Source: Toxonevra muliebris
Taxonomy: Eukaryota > Arthropoda > Insecta > Diptera > Pallopteridae
Direction: 5' to 3'
Length of the DNA: 64,000 bases
Assembly: GCA_963691655.1 (NCBI GenBank)
Contig: OY829326.1
Coordinates: forward strand, 77,059,235-77,123,234
Of the stretch, positions 10,311 through 21,972 are shown piece by piece (the stretch's first letter is position 1; each line of letters begins with the position of its first letter). A model generated the notes under the pieces. That model was not told where the DNA came from. It ran no database searches and saw only the letters and a list, made by a program, of their open reading frames with translations. Position numbers and translations under genes: made by a program.

Positions 10311-12200
10311 AAAATGTACAAGTTCTCCTCGTGGTAGGGAATGGCAATACAACCAAGTGATAACTAATTGCCACATCGACGTTCGGAACCGGCGTTAAAC
10401 TGTAGGTCTAACAATGTGGTATCGCAATGGACCGTTTAAGACTAAGTGTGTCGCTAGACGGGCAACCTTGTATTTACTCCCTCTTCTTAAAAAGCGCTGT
10501 TATGAACCATTGTCGAACCACTCTAACTTCCATACTTCAAGAAGTAGTTATTATTTTATAAGAGTTAAACTTGTTAATCCTTGTTTTAGTTGAGAGTTGC
10601 ATAACTAACTCTCTTAATGCAAATAGGCACAGTGATACATTTTCTTTAATTTAATAAATAACATTTTAAATAATAATTAATATTAGTGAAAACATTTGAT
10701 TCAATTTTTTTAAATTCATGACACAGCAAAAACGCGTAATATTATGTGTCTACTTATTACCATCAGCAACTTATACATACATACATGCATAGGTACATGT
10801 GTTGATCACGAGTATCATCGACAACAGATCGCCAGCAATATCGCAATATCACATCGTCATCACATCATCGTCAACTTTTGTACTCGTATGTAACTTATTC
10901 AGTCTCCAGCCAGTAGCAAAAGTAATGAGCGCAATACCAGATCCCAATGTAATCATGTAAATTAATTGTTTTGAATTCATTTACATGAGTTTATTTTAAC
11001 TGTGTGGATTTTCGAAAAAAAAATATAAAAAAATACAATAAACAAACAAACAAAAATATCTACAGAAAACATTAAATGAGACAATTTTGTTTGTTCTTCT
11101 TTTTCGATTCCATTATTATCTATTATTTTTCCCCCTTTTGTTGCTCTCTATCGATCTTGAACTGGTAATATCAATTCGAGTGTGTCAAAATGACAATAAG
11201 TTTTCACTTGTTGATTGGATTTTATGCTTTTGTCAAATTAACATAAGTACAACAACAGCAGGCAGCCACAACAACCAAAAAGTAAAGCTTTAACCAACAA
11301 AAAAAAGAAAATGATAATAAAAATAACAATAATAATTTGAATGTGTTAATTTTCGCCGCGTCATTTGTGAACAAAATTTAAATAAATAAATTTGAAATAA
11401 TCACGGTAATGCATGAATTGCAGATTTTATTTTCTTCCAACCCAACAAATACACTGTGTTTATAATTAACGAAAGAAAATGTACGCACTTCTACAATGTA
11501 AAGTACCTCACTTTTTCCTATTGCTCAAGTATCTAAATTGTGATCTTTTGTAGGGAATTTGGATTGACTAAATTGGAGCTACTGCTGCTGCTGTTGCTGC
11601 CACTTTCGAGCGTTTTTGTTGTTTGTAATGATTGTGTTATTGATTAACTTTCTTCTTCAACGTTGTCTTCTTTTTCTTACACTAACTATTTCTTCTTTTT
11701 CACTCTTACATCTCCTCTCCTTCACCATACCATAAATTGTACGATTGAATATATCTTTTAATGCAAATGTTCATATAATCATTATTTTTTGTTTACTGCT
11801 GTTGCTCCCGTGATTGCGTGTTTTGATTCCTCTGTTACCACCATACATTTATCTTAGTCTCTATCTCTTGCTATTCATCCTTCCCGCTCTCTCTCTCTCT
11901 CTCTCTTGTCCGTTTGGTTGTCTGTTGTTGAAATTGCTTAAGTAGAAACTCATGTTAATCGTTATCGTTATCGCACATAAACTTATGATCGTTGTTCGCT
12001 TGTTGTTGTGCAAGTGTAAATTGCTTCCATTTTTAAAATCGGTCCATCAAGTCAAGTGTTATTCATGTTCTATGATACCAGCAAAATTGTTTTGGTCATC
12101 TCAGCATATTTCTAAGATTTTAATGTGGACTTATCACATGCAGTATTATTGCATTATGCATCTTTAACTTAGATACAGTTACATACGTAAATCAACTGGA
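10311..12200. other. Host-like non-coding DNA with microsatellites
   Basis: AT-rich sequence without a coding domain. It holds CATA/CATACA runs (10780-10800), a CTG/TTG-type run (11583-11600) and a (CT)10 run. It resembles fly intergenic or intronic DNA. Confidence 0.5.
11887..11906. repeat. (CT)10 dinucleotide run
   Basis: Ten uninterrupted CT units. On the minus strand this is GAGAG, a possible GAGA-factor site, but there is no nearby promoter to support a function. Confidence 0.8.
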
Positions 12201-12208
12201 TCTGTAAT

Positions 12209-13558
12209 CAGAGGCGGATTTAAGAATTTGAGTAGGGGGGCTGACTTTGGTCAGGAAGGGCTGATTTTGATTAAAAGAGGTTTGCTATATTATAGGATAT
12301 CACACAAAAATAAAAAACCTTATCAAAATCCAAACGAAAAAAGTGGACCAAAAAATAATTTAAATTCAGTCCATAACACAGATTGGAATTTAAACCAACA
12401 ATCGGACCATAAATAAATCAAAACCCAGACCAAATTTAAACTACAATTCAAACCAAAAATCAAAACAAAATTTCGACCAAAATTGAAACCATAATTCAAA
12501 CGCAATTTCGACAAAAAAATCACACCGAAATTCAGACCAAAACTTAAATCAAAAGGAGATCAAAACTCAATCCAAAAGAAGTTCAAGTTCAAAATCGAAA
12601 TTCTGGCCAAAACTCAAACTATAAATCAAACAAAACTTAGACCAAAATTCAGACCTAATTTAGACCAAAACTTAAACCAATAGGAAATCAAAACTCAAAC
12701 CAAAAGCAAATCAAAACTCAAACCAAAATAAGCTCAAATTTAGATCGGAATAAAGACCAAAAGTCAGATCAAAATTCAGACCAAAAATCAAAATAAAAAC
12801 CAATCCAAACTCAGCGCAAAATTCAAAACCATTTCAGGCAAAACTCAGGACACAAACACTCAGACTAAAAACATACCAAAACTTAGAACAAAACCTAACC
12901 AAAATTGAAAACAAAAACCAGCTAAAAACTCAAACCAGAACTCAATTGTGTAATAACCAAATAAAAAACTCAGATTAAAATTCAAATGAAAAATCAAATT
13001 TCAACCACAATCAAAATCGAAATTTAAACCAAAAGGAGCTAAAATTTAGATCACAATTAAATCCAAAATTCAGATTAAAATTTGGTCCAAAAACCGAACC
13101 GAAATTCAGAGCAAACATCAGATCAAAACTAAGACCAAAATTTGTCTGAACATCCAAAAAATTAGTCAGATACTCAAACCAAATTATTAAAATAAACTAA
13201 ATCTCAGACCACACCGAAACTGAAAAACAGAGTAAAGCTCAAATTCAATTTAGACTAAAAATGAGATCGAAATTTAGTTCAAAAACACTTCAAAACTCAA
13301 CTAACTTCAGTTTAATTTCTTTTCAGAAATCAAACCGGAGTTCAAACTAAAAATCTCATACTAAAAACTTATAATTCAGACCAAAAATTAGGCAAAAAAC
13401 AGGCCAAAGCTTGGACTAAAACTCAGTCCGCAAACAAACCAAAATTCGGAGCAAAATTAAAATCATGCTTATCAATTACAATTATTAAGCTCTCCAAAAT
13501 TAGGACATATAGGAGTGGTGGTTACAGTCTTCATAATTTCCCTCTGGATCCGCTACTG
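12209..13558. mobile_element. hAT-type element filled with tandem repeat (1350 bp)
   Basis: Perfect 8-bp direct repeats TCTGTAAT flank the element (12201-12208 and 13559-13566). The termini are imperfect inverted repeats: left CAGAGGCGGATTTAAGAATT, inverse of right CAGTAGCGGATCCAGAGGGA. These are hAT hallmarks. Almost all of the interior (about 12305-13460) is a degenerate 12-bp repeat, so the element is non-autonomous and has no transposase. Confidence 0.75.
12305..13460. repeat. Degenerate 12-bp minisatellite with strong strand asymmetry
   Basis: The plus strand is dominated by variants of ACCAAAATTCAG and ACCAAAACTCAA, in register for long stretches but interrupted by indels. At about 1.15 kb this is roughly 95 units. 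G and T are rare on the plus strand. Short frames inside it (12228-12416 plus, 12323-12523 minus) are products of the repeat, not genes. Confidence 0.85.
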
Positions 13559-13566
13559 TCTGTAAT

Positions 13567-14268
13567 AGATCGTTTAACCAATTCTTTCATATATGTGAAT
13601 ATCACGTAATAAATTGAATAAAACTAACTCATGCAGAGATTCCGTGAGTTCAAACTCTATTGAAAGTATTGAAAAAAGGCTCCAAATCGTCCAATTTTGA
13701 AGCTGAAATATCTCGAAAATAAGATCTAACCTAGAAAAACGGCTAGCACCATTAGATTCAGCGTACGTGAATTAGGTTTACCACATGGATGTCTCGGTTG
13801 TCATATTTTTCAGCTTGAACACTGTAATTGATTCATTTGGAAACCTTTCCCATAACATGGTTGCTCTGAACCATATATACGACTCATGGCGGAAAAGCTT
13901 CTTTCACATCCTTCAGAGCTCACTGACAGAACTATAGCTGCTTTGTTTTACCTTGCGATCTTGCAATATTATAGATAGCGTTTCTGGATTTCCTGAAATA
14001 AAAATTATGTTATGAAAGAAAAGAGAAAAAAGAGGACCACATAATAGGAAAATTAATTATATTGATTGAATTTATATAAATAAAGATAAAAGAGAAAAAG
14101 ATAAAAAAACTAAATAAAATATGGTAGTTCTCGTCATAGTAGCCAGATAAAAAAAGTAGCTGGGACTTTGAATTTTTTATACAAAATATTTAATTACTTA
14201 AAACAAATTGAAAAAAAAATTATTTTGTGTGTTTAGTTTGGATTACCCAAATTAACGAACACAAGGCA
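13567..14268. other. No gene recognised
   Basis: AT-rich unique-looking sequence with stops in all frames. Nothing can be assigned. Confidence 0.6.
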
Positions 14269-14734
14269 GAAGTGAAACTTCTTGTGAACTAAACGAAACA
14301 CAAGCAAATAGCAAGCAAATGAAATTTTTCAATCGCTAAATTTTTTACTTCATTGGCTTGTGTTTTTTAATTTCATTTCATTCGATGACAATTGTAGACG
14401 AACTCTTTTTGTGAGCGACATCTTCATGTAATTCCTTGGACATTTGCGCCATCTGTATGTGAAATGTATGACTGTCATAAACTTTAAGATGGCGACGCTA
14501 CACTTTGTTCTTTCTGCCACAGGCGTGTGTGTGTGTGTAATTAAAATGTTATATTGAATTAAAACTATTTATGAATCGTTTATTATATAGTTTGCTCGTG
14601 AATTCAGTTACGGAATATTGATATTTAGCCCCTCGTGCACATTGCTCGACAAAATTATGTCGGATTGCAAACTTACGCGCGACGTAACATCCGGTTGGTT
14701 TTACTCTAGGACAAGAGAAAAGAAGTTTCACTTC
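14269..14734. mobile_element. Inverted-repeat element of 466 bp, unclassified
   Basis: The ends are a perfect 15-bp inverted repeat GAAGTGAAACTTCTT (14269-14283 and inverse at 14720-14734). The interior is less AT-rich than its surroundings and contains a (GT)n run at about 14525. No clear target duplication was found, so the superfamily is unknown. The minus-strand frame at 14549-14731 is short and unsupported. Confidence 0.45.
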
Positions 14735-17666
14735 AAAATCAAAAATTTAGGAACTAGATAGGTGCATGAATCTGTCATAAGGAACAAGTTTGACAAATGT
14801 ACCCCTTTGTCAAAAATTAAATGGGCCCTACTAAAGTTCTTGCTGAGTTTTTTCTTCTTTTTTAATTTATATTGATTTATTTTTATTAGAAAGATTTGAG
14901 CAGATCTGTCAAGCTTCGTGAGTCAAAAGTTTGGTACCAAATGTGTCATTTATATTTTCTATAAGAAAAAGCTTTTCAAAAGTACAGTAGAGAGCATATA
15001 ATTAGTTGGTTCTTGCTGTGTGAGCAGGTTGAAAGTGAAGTGCAACTTTAAAAAATTAAAAAAAATATAAATCAATTTTGTATTGAAATAAATCGAATAT
15101 TGAAAAGATTTTTAAATTTAAATTTTAACGTTCTTAACTTGTGTACTTTTATAAAACTAATTTTGTTGTACCAATACCGTTATTAGTGTTTTCTTGTCCA
15201 TATAATTAGTGGGTGTGCAGATGTTCAACCACGCCCATTTTATCATATAATAATTTTCACATAGTTTCAAAGCTGTAACCAAAGTTTCACGGCTCTATCC
15301 CAACTGGAAGTATTTTTGGCCGCTGACTCCTTACAAGTCCGACCACTGTGCAATGGTTGTTCTGTAACTTTAAAAAATCGGAACCCAGAAACATAGAAAT
15401 ATACTCGTTTTATATAGAAACACATACCTAGCCTTACCCTTCAGATATAAGGTATTTGATGATAACTTCGGCGAAAGCTCTCGAACCACCCCCTTTTAGT
15501 TATACACATATGCGAAATAGTTTCACACCATTCATCAATTTAATTACGCAATAATTAAAATAATTAAATTGCAATAAGTTCAACAAAAGAATTTCATACA
15601 ACAAACCAAACGTTCGCTACTCTCTTCCACAAAGTTTCTTCAACTTAACAAAACATTTTTAACATATTGTTGCATCGCAATGACAAAACAAAAATTGCGC
15701 CAACCCTACAGGAGCCGGGACGATGACGACAACGACGGCTCGCAAAGAATTCGCACATAATTCATTTCATATGCTTGGAAAAATTCTATCGCCCCATCGA
15801 TTAACTTCATATCAAAGGATAACAACAGAGTTATTAATATCAATGAAAGTAAATATCAAAGGACCAACAGAAGGAGCGGCAGAGAAACACTACACTCCCC
15901 CCGCCATCCAACAATCTAAACGAGGCAGAAAGAATTCAGGCGAGATTACAACACCTTGACTGGACGCAACAACCAACCAACAACAGCAATCGAAATGATA
16001 TCATGCTGCATACGTGCCAGAGCATGTGAATGTTATCATTACTCATCCGGAATGATTAGAATTCTCCGGAGGAATTTATGGAGGAATCCTCATATGTTTG
16101 AACCCACATACATACACACAAATGTATGTATAATATTGGGCGGGAATGTGTATGTTTGAGTGAATGCGTGCCTGTGTTCATCTGCACATACTTACAATAA
16201 ATGATGAATAGAAGAAAACACATTGAGGGTCGAGCTAACAGAGGCTAGAACAAAGATTTCTTTTAATTAATGACACTACTCTTGAGGTTAAAGAGCAAAA
16301 GCAACACATACATACATACATCCATACAAACATTCTCCCCACCACTAAAAGGTCAAATATGTTTTTGTAGACAAATATCTTAACACATTATCATCTCCAC
16401 CCATTTCATCACACATACATGAGTACACAGTCCAAATTCAGCACACATCACTTGGCCAAGTTGAAATCATTTGTCAAAAAATTCATGGCCATATGCTGTC
16501 ATCGGCATACAACCGCACACTGCTCGCCAGTGCCAGTGTGGGGCAATGCAGCATAGTTTGTTGGTCAACCACTGCCCACCACATCACGGCCAGTTAATGG
16601 GAAATAATGAACATTATTCGCAATGCCGATGGTGAGGGCCGGGAAAGCTTCTTCTACTTCATTCATATTCTGGGCATTTGTTATTGGGGCCACCCACTGT
16701 GTACTGTGTATTTGTAGTTACAATAATGAAAAATATTAAAATGAAAACACTCCCGCCGCACTCGTCGTAGCCAAAAACAAATGCAAGAAAGGCACCATTA
16801 TTTGATTGTAAGCATGCAGGCAAGGGTTGTTGGCTGTTTGTTGGTTGTCCGAGTTGGTTCGTTGCTGGTTGACCAGAAACATTGTTACTTGTGGCCAACT
16901 TCATGGTGCAGTCTATGTTGCTGTTGTTGTTGTTGTTGTTGTTCAAGAGTTAATAACAGTTTATTGTGGATGCGAGCAAAGATGCTGCTGCAGCATGAGG
17001 CAAATAACCGCAAGTTTTATCTTTAAAATTTTTTTTTTTTTTTTTGTTTTGCATTTAAGGTGGGAAACTTCAATTCTAGAAATGCAAATTTTAGCTTTTA
17101 TTTTTGACAAATTGCTTGAAAAGAAATTATGTTGCAAGTAGCTCATGCATGTATAAAGATATATGAATTACTTATGTCACCACTGACATAATTCCACTGA
17201 GACCACAAGATTAATTACTTATTTTATATTTTTGTCATAGGCATAGGCCATAAACACATATTTTGTTATTCCGAGTATGTGATATTTAGGTTGCGAATAT
17301 AAATGCAAATGTAAAACATTTTTTTTTTTTTAACTTTGACTTGTGTACATACATATACAATATTTGGAACGTCTACCCTTTTGCAGCGTATAAATTTTAT
17401 TATGGAACAGCGGGCATAGTACTCCCGAAACTTGAAACACATACTGGTCAAAATACCAGAGTGGTATTTTCAAACAAAAGAGAAAAGAGATAGTTAAGGT
17501 AGCAATTTAATTATAACAGAAAAGTAAATATAATAATATAATGATTGGTGATGGTGGTAAAAGCGACTAGTGACTCGAGCGAACCACATAAGAGGATCTT
17601 CATCACCGACTTTAAAAGCTTGAAAACAAATATTTCTCACATTCACTAAAAATTTGTAGATAAATA
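14735..17666. other. Host-like non-coding DNA
   Basis: No domain-bearing ORF. The section 15700-16160 is CAA/ACA-rich and resembles fly 5' UTR or intron sequence. A (TTG)n run at 16918-16942 produces Cys/Val/Asn-rich shadow frames on both strands. CATA-type repeats occur at 16300-16330. I see no splice or promoter evidence strong enough to call an exon. Confidence 0.45.
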
Positions 17667-18105
17667 CCACCTTGATCAAAAAGTTTCCGGAATAACCACC
17701 GTGTGGCGCTCCCATCGTTCCGATTTGAGTTCTGTTTTTTTTTTTGTTAAGTTGGTACATTTGTTGTTGATATTCCTTCTAAATCTTAGCATCATAGCTT
17801 GACATTTGCAAAAGTTACATAGACAAGAGTCCATCTATCTCTGTATGTGTTGGCGATTTTTTACAATTTTATTAAATTGTATTGTATTAAATTTTGCGTA
17901 AAAACCGGATTTAATGGTGCGCGAACGTTGGAAATGTTGGAAAAGTGTTTCGGCAACGATTCTCTAAAGAAAACGGTCGTTTACCAGTGGCACGAGCGGC
18001 TCAAATAAGATCGTGAGTCAATCGAAGATGATGAACGCAGTGACAGACCATCGACACCGAAAACCGACGAAAACGTTGGTAAAGTAAAAGAAATTTAACC
18101 CATGA
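17667..18105 (+). mobile_element. Mariner 5' fragment (same subfamily as 32124-33021)
   Basis: It starts TA-CCACCTTGATCAAAAAGTTT (TA at 17665-17666), matching the terminal repeat of the nested mariner at 32124. After a short leader it encodes the N-terminal helix-turn-helix of the transposase: KFCVKTGFNGARTLEM...KKTVVYQWHERLK. An in-frame stop follows near residue 55, then DRESIEDDERSDRPSTP. The start codon region is deleted, the frame ends at about 18100, and there is no 3' terminal repeat. It is a dead, 3'-truncated copy. Confidence 0.8.
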
Positions 18106-18382
18106 AAAAAAATGATTTTTTTCCATCCTCAAATTAGTGTGCCCCCCTTAGGTCACTAAAGTCTGTATATACTGAAGCCTGACTGTTATAGAAGTATTAA
18201 AACTATTTATTTTTCAAAGCTTGCACGCTAGTTCTGAGAATCGCGATCGGTGATTACAATGGCGCATTTGATGGATGCTACCAGTGCCGTGACAACGTAG
18301 CAAGGGGTCCTAGGCCAAAAGCGGCCCTCAATTGAACCTTACATACATATACATACTGAATTAATCAAACAGAAATAAACTA
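18106..18382. other. Short unassigned spacer between two mariners
   Basis: No ORF or repeat recognised. It has a few GC-rich words near 18290-18330. Confidence 0.5.
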
Positions 18383-19642
18383 TTGGGAGTATGAATGTAT
18401 AAACTCGTAATTGTGACTAACTTCAATATCTATCATACGCGCCATTTTTTTGACATTGACAGCTATTCTATCTCGAAGAGCGCCAAAAATACTATAAGAA
18501 TTGATCTGTCAAATAATTTTCATAATTTTACAAAAATGTCGAATTTCGTGCCAACAATTACAACATTTGCGGGAAGTTTTAATTTGCTTCTTCCATTTAA
18601 AGAAAAACGCAACTGAAGCACATCGTTTACTCACTGAAGCTTATCCTGACTGTGCTACAAACTTTAGAATGTGTCAGGTGTGGTATGCCCGTTTCAAAAG
18701 TGGTGATTTTGATGTTGAAGACAGGGAACGTTCAGGCGGCCCGAAAAAGTTCGAAGATGAAGAATTGAAGGTATTACTCGAAGAAGATTCATGTCAAACG
18801 CAACAAGAACTTGCAGAATCTTTAGGAGTTGATCAATCAACCATTTCTAACGATTAAAAGCATTGGAAATGATTCCAAAGCAAGGAAATTGGGTGCCGTA
18901 CGAATTGAAGCCGAGAGACGTCGAACGACGATTTTTCACATGTGAACTGCTGATTGAACGACAGAAAAGAAAGGGTTTTCTGCATCGTATTGTGACTGGC
19001 GATGAAAAGTGGATACGTTACGATAACCCAAAGCGTAAAAAATCATGGGGACCGCCCGGACATGCATCAACATCAACGGCAAACCGGAACATCCATGGAT
19101 CCAAGCTCATGCTGTGTATTTGGTGGGATATGAAAGGTGTCGTGTATTATGAGCTGTTGAAACCGAATGAAACGATCACTGGCTACCGACTACAATTGAT
19201 GCGTTTGAGCCGAACATTAAAGGATAAGAAGCCCGAATATGAGAATAGACACGACGTAGTTATTCTTCAGCACGACAATGCTGAGCCGCATGTTGCAAGG
19301 CAAGTAAAAACATACTTGGAAATGCTGAAATGGGAAGTGCTACCCCACCCGCCGTATTCTCCAGACATTGCTCCTTCTCATTACCACTTGTTCCGATCGA
19401 TGACACATGGCCTGGCTGAACAGCATTTCCGTTCTTTCGAAGAACTCAAAAAATGGGTCGATTCGTGGATAGCCTCAAAAGATGAGGAGTTCTTTCGACG
19501 CGGAATCCGTATGCTACCAGAAAGATGGGAAAAGGTTGTGGCTAACGATGGACAATACTTTAAAGAATAAATTTATAATCACTTTTTCACAATAAATGTC
19601 CAAATTACGAAAAAATACGAGTTTATACATTCATACTCCCAA
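18383..19642 (+). mobile_element. Full-length mariner, mauritiana-like subfamily (1260 bp)
   Basis: The element is flanked by TA (18381-18382 and 19643-19644). Its terminal inverted repeats are identical for 27 bp, beginning TTGGGAGTATGAATGTATAA. The length is typical of mariner. The terminal identity suggests a fairly young copy, although the transposase is already broken. Confidence 0.92.
18536..19570 (+). pseudogene. Mariner transposase, frameshifted and with a lost catalytic residue
   Basis: From the ATG at 18536 the gene spans the normal 345-codon length of a mariner transposase. The N-terminal half has two helix-turn-helix units (ATEAHRLL...VWYARFKSGDF; SCQTQQELAESLGVDQSTIS). The linker WVPYEL is present. 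The DD34D core has the first aspartate in VTGDEKW and the second in LQHDNAEPH. The third, expected in APSDYHLF after a 34-residue spacing, is His here (APSHYHLF, about 19370-19395). One frameshift lies just after the start codons (about 18555) and a second near 18847, where one A appears lost and a stop follows. The protein cannot catalyse transposition even if the frames were ignored. Subfamily by resemblance to Mos1-type proteins. Confidence 0.9.
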
Positions 19643-19849
19643 TATTAAAAAATATAATGAACAATTGCAATTTTATCCTCGATTGAGAGAATACTCAAAT
19701 TACTCAAGCATCCTTGAGTCATGCTATTACGCAAATAATTTTTTATTAGTCGGCCTAAGCAACTGCAACTGTAATAGTCAGAAACACAATAAAAAATTTG
19801 CATTTTTAACACTCGGCATTTGGTCAAAAAATAATTCTTTGAAGACAAA

Positions 19850-19897
19850 ATAATGTTTGCCGGGCCCGACCAACGAAGCTAGACGAAGCCCAGCTAG
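19850..19897 (+). mobile_element. Helitron-like 3' terminus
   Basis: GC-rich sequence in AT-rich surroundings ends GACGAAGCCCAGCTAG followed by T, that is CTAG-T at 19894-19898. It can pair internally (GGGC with GCCC). Insect Helitrons end in a short hairpin followed by CTAG and insert before T. No matching 5' end was seen nearby, so this is a weak call. Confidence 0.3.
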
Positions 19898-21941
19898 TTT
19901 GCTTATAAAAATTCTAATTTGCTATTCTATGTAATATAAGTTTAATAATCCACATCCTTGACCTGTTTGTATGTAGTATATTTAATAGAATTTGTAATAT
20001 AAAAAATTTATTGTACGTTTTTATATATTGTATAAATTTAGTAAGTACGGATCCCGTAGCCTTAACACGGATATTTCCAAAAGGTTATAGAGCCCGGAAT
20101 TTCGGGATTGGGAATCTTGGAAATCTCACCAGTCTATTGTGAAATAAAGCATCAAAAAGTAAAAAAAAATCGTCAAAAAAATCATGAAATTGATAGTTAT
20201 TTTTTGGCATTTTTAAAGAAATTTTCTTTTAACTAAATAATAAATTGTAGTACAACAAAAACAGCAACAACTCCAACAATACAATTTGCAATGGCACTCA
20301 AACATACAAATCCAAACCTTACAGTTGCAGTTTTTAGTATTGCAAACTCAAATAATAACAACAGCAACGAAAACAACAAAACTACTTCTGCTACTAGTAC
20401 ATTAGCAACAACAACAACATGAAATGGGAGTTAAAAGTTCTTATATACATTTGTACATGTGTGTATGTGTGTGTGCGAGTTTGCCTATGTTTTTTTTTTG
20501 TATGTAATCAACAAACAAGAGTAGAGTTTTGTACATACAATAATGTAACAAATGTTGGCAACAAAATAAGTAGAGACTTCTAGTATTATATGAAAACAAC
20601 AAAAGAACAGCAACAACAGCAACAACAACAAAATTAAAAAGGCAAAGAAACAAGAAAATGTTGGCTGCAACTTTTGTTGCTGCAACAAAAAGAAAACGAA
20701 ATAAAAAACGACAAAAAAGAAGAAATTGAGAAAAGTGCAGGAAATGCCACAGAGAAAATAAAAAAAACGAGAAATGAGAAAAAAAAACTTTAACCGCTAG
20801 TAGCTACAAAAAAGGAAGAGGAAAAGGAGGAAAGAGAAAAAAGCAGCAGAAGCAGCAAAGAAGATAAAAATGTAAATAACGAAATGACTTTCAATTTCCT
20901 GCATTTTTCCATTTGGCCAACAAGACCAAGAAAAAACTGTAGAATCGTAGAACATGATAAAGGAAAAGAAGTGAAAGAAGAAGAAGAAGAAAAGCAGCAA
21001 AATTAACAACAACATAAATATAAACAGTAACAACAACAAGGAGGAAAACACGAAAAATTAAATACGAAAATCCTTTATGAAGCAACCAACTTCACTCATT
21101 GGCAAAGTACATATGTACAGGGAGATCGGTGTGTGCTGTGGTTTGATGAGGTCGTGGTGGTGCTGGTGGTGAGCCCAAGAATAGGGAGTGAGTGCTGTAA
21201 TGCAGGGGAAAATCACAAACATGTAATAAATAATAAACACCTTTTGAATTTTATTGCATTACACGAGGAAAAACAAAACCAGAAAGAAGAAAAATCGAAC
21301 CAAAATTAACAAAACACCAAAAACAAAACAAAAAGAGAGGGAGCTACCCCAATGAACACCTGCACCGCCACCCTACCACTACCGCGTAGGCGGGGCTTGC
21401 CATAATTTCCTTTATACAGTGCGCGTATTCTCTCTCACTCTCTTGTTCTCTCTCTGGGCAATGCTGAAATTTTCTTTCAAGTTTTTCCGCGCATGTCTTT
21501 TCTCCATATAACATCAGTATTTTTCGATTTTTTACACATTAAAACTTTTTTATGCAATTTTCTTTCTTTGCTCTCCATAATGTCATTGAAAAAAAAACGA
21601 GAAAACTCGCTCTGCTTCTCTTTCTTGCTATCTCCCTCTCTCTTTCTCCATAAATTGTTTCTCTGCTTTGAATCAACATCATTTGCTGCGCTTAACTTAT
21701 ACACATTTTTGTTGTGTGCGATGCGGGCGTGGTTTGATTATTTCCTCTATATGAAAAAATCATTCAACGAAACGGTTCGTTTCCCCTTCGCGCGCTACCG
21801 TGAAACGGTTCGTTTGTCTTCTCCTTCTCGTTGTTGTTTTTTCTATGCTTTTCATGTATGCATGTGTGAGTTGATGGCAGTGACTTTCAAACTGTTCATC
21901 GATTTTGCATTTTTCATTGTAAATCTTCTCAACAAAAACAA

Positions 21942-21972
<31 letters not shown>

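Noticed and set aside
12228..12523. ORFs of 62 and 66 codons
   Set aside because: They are read through the 12-bp minisatellite on both strands and have no gene features.
16659..17146. Overlapping Asn-, Cys- and Val-rich ORFs
   Set aside because: They are translations of a TTG/CAA run and its flanks in several frames.
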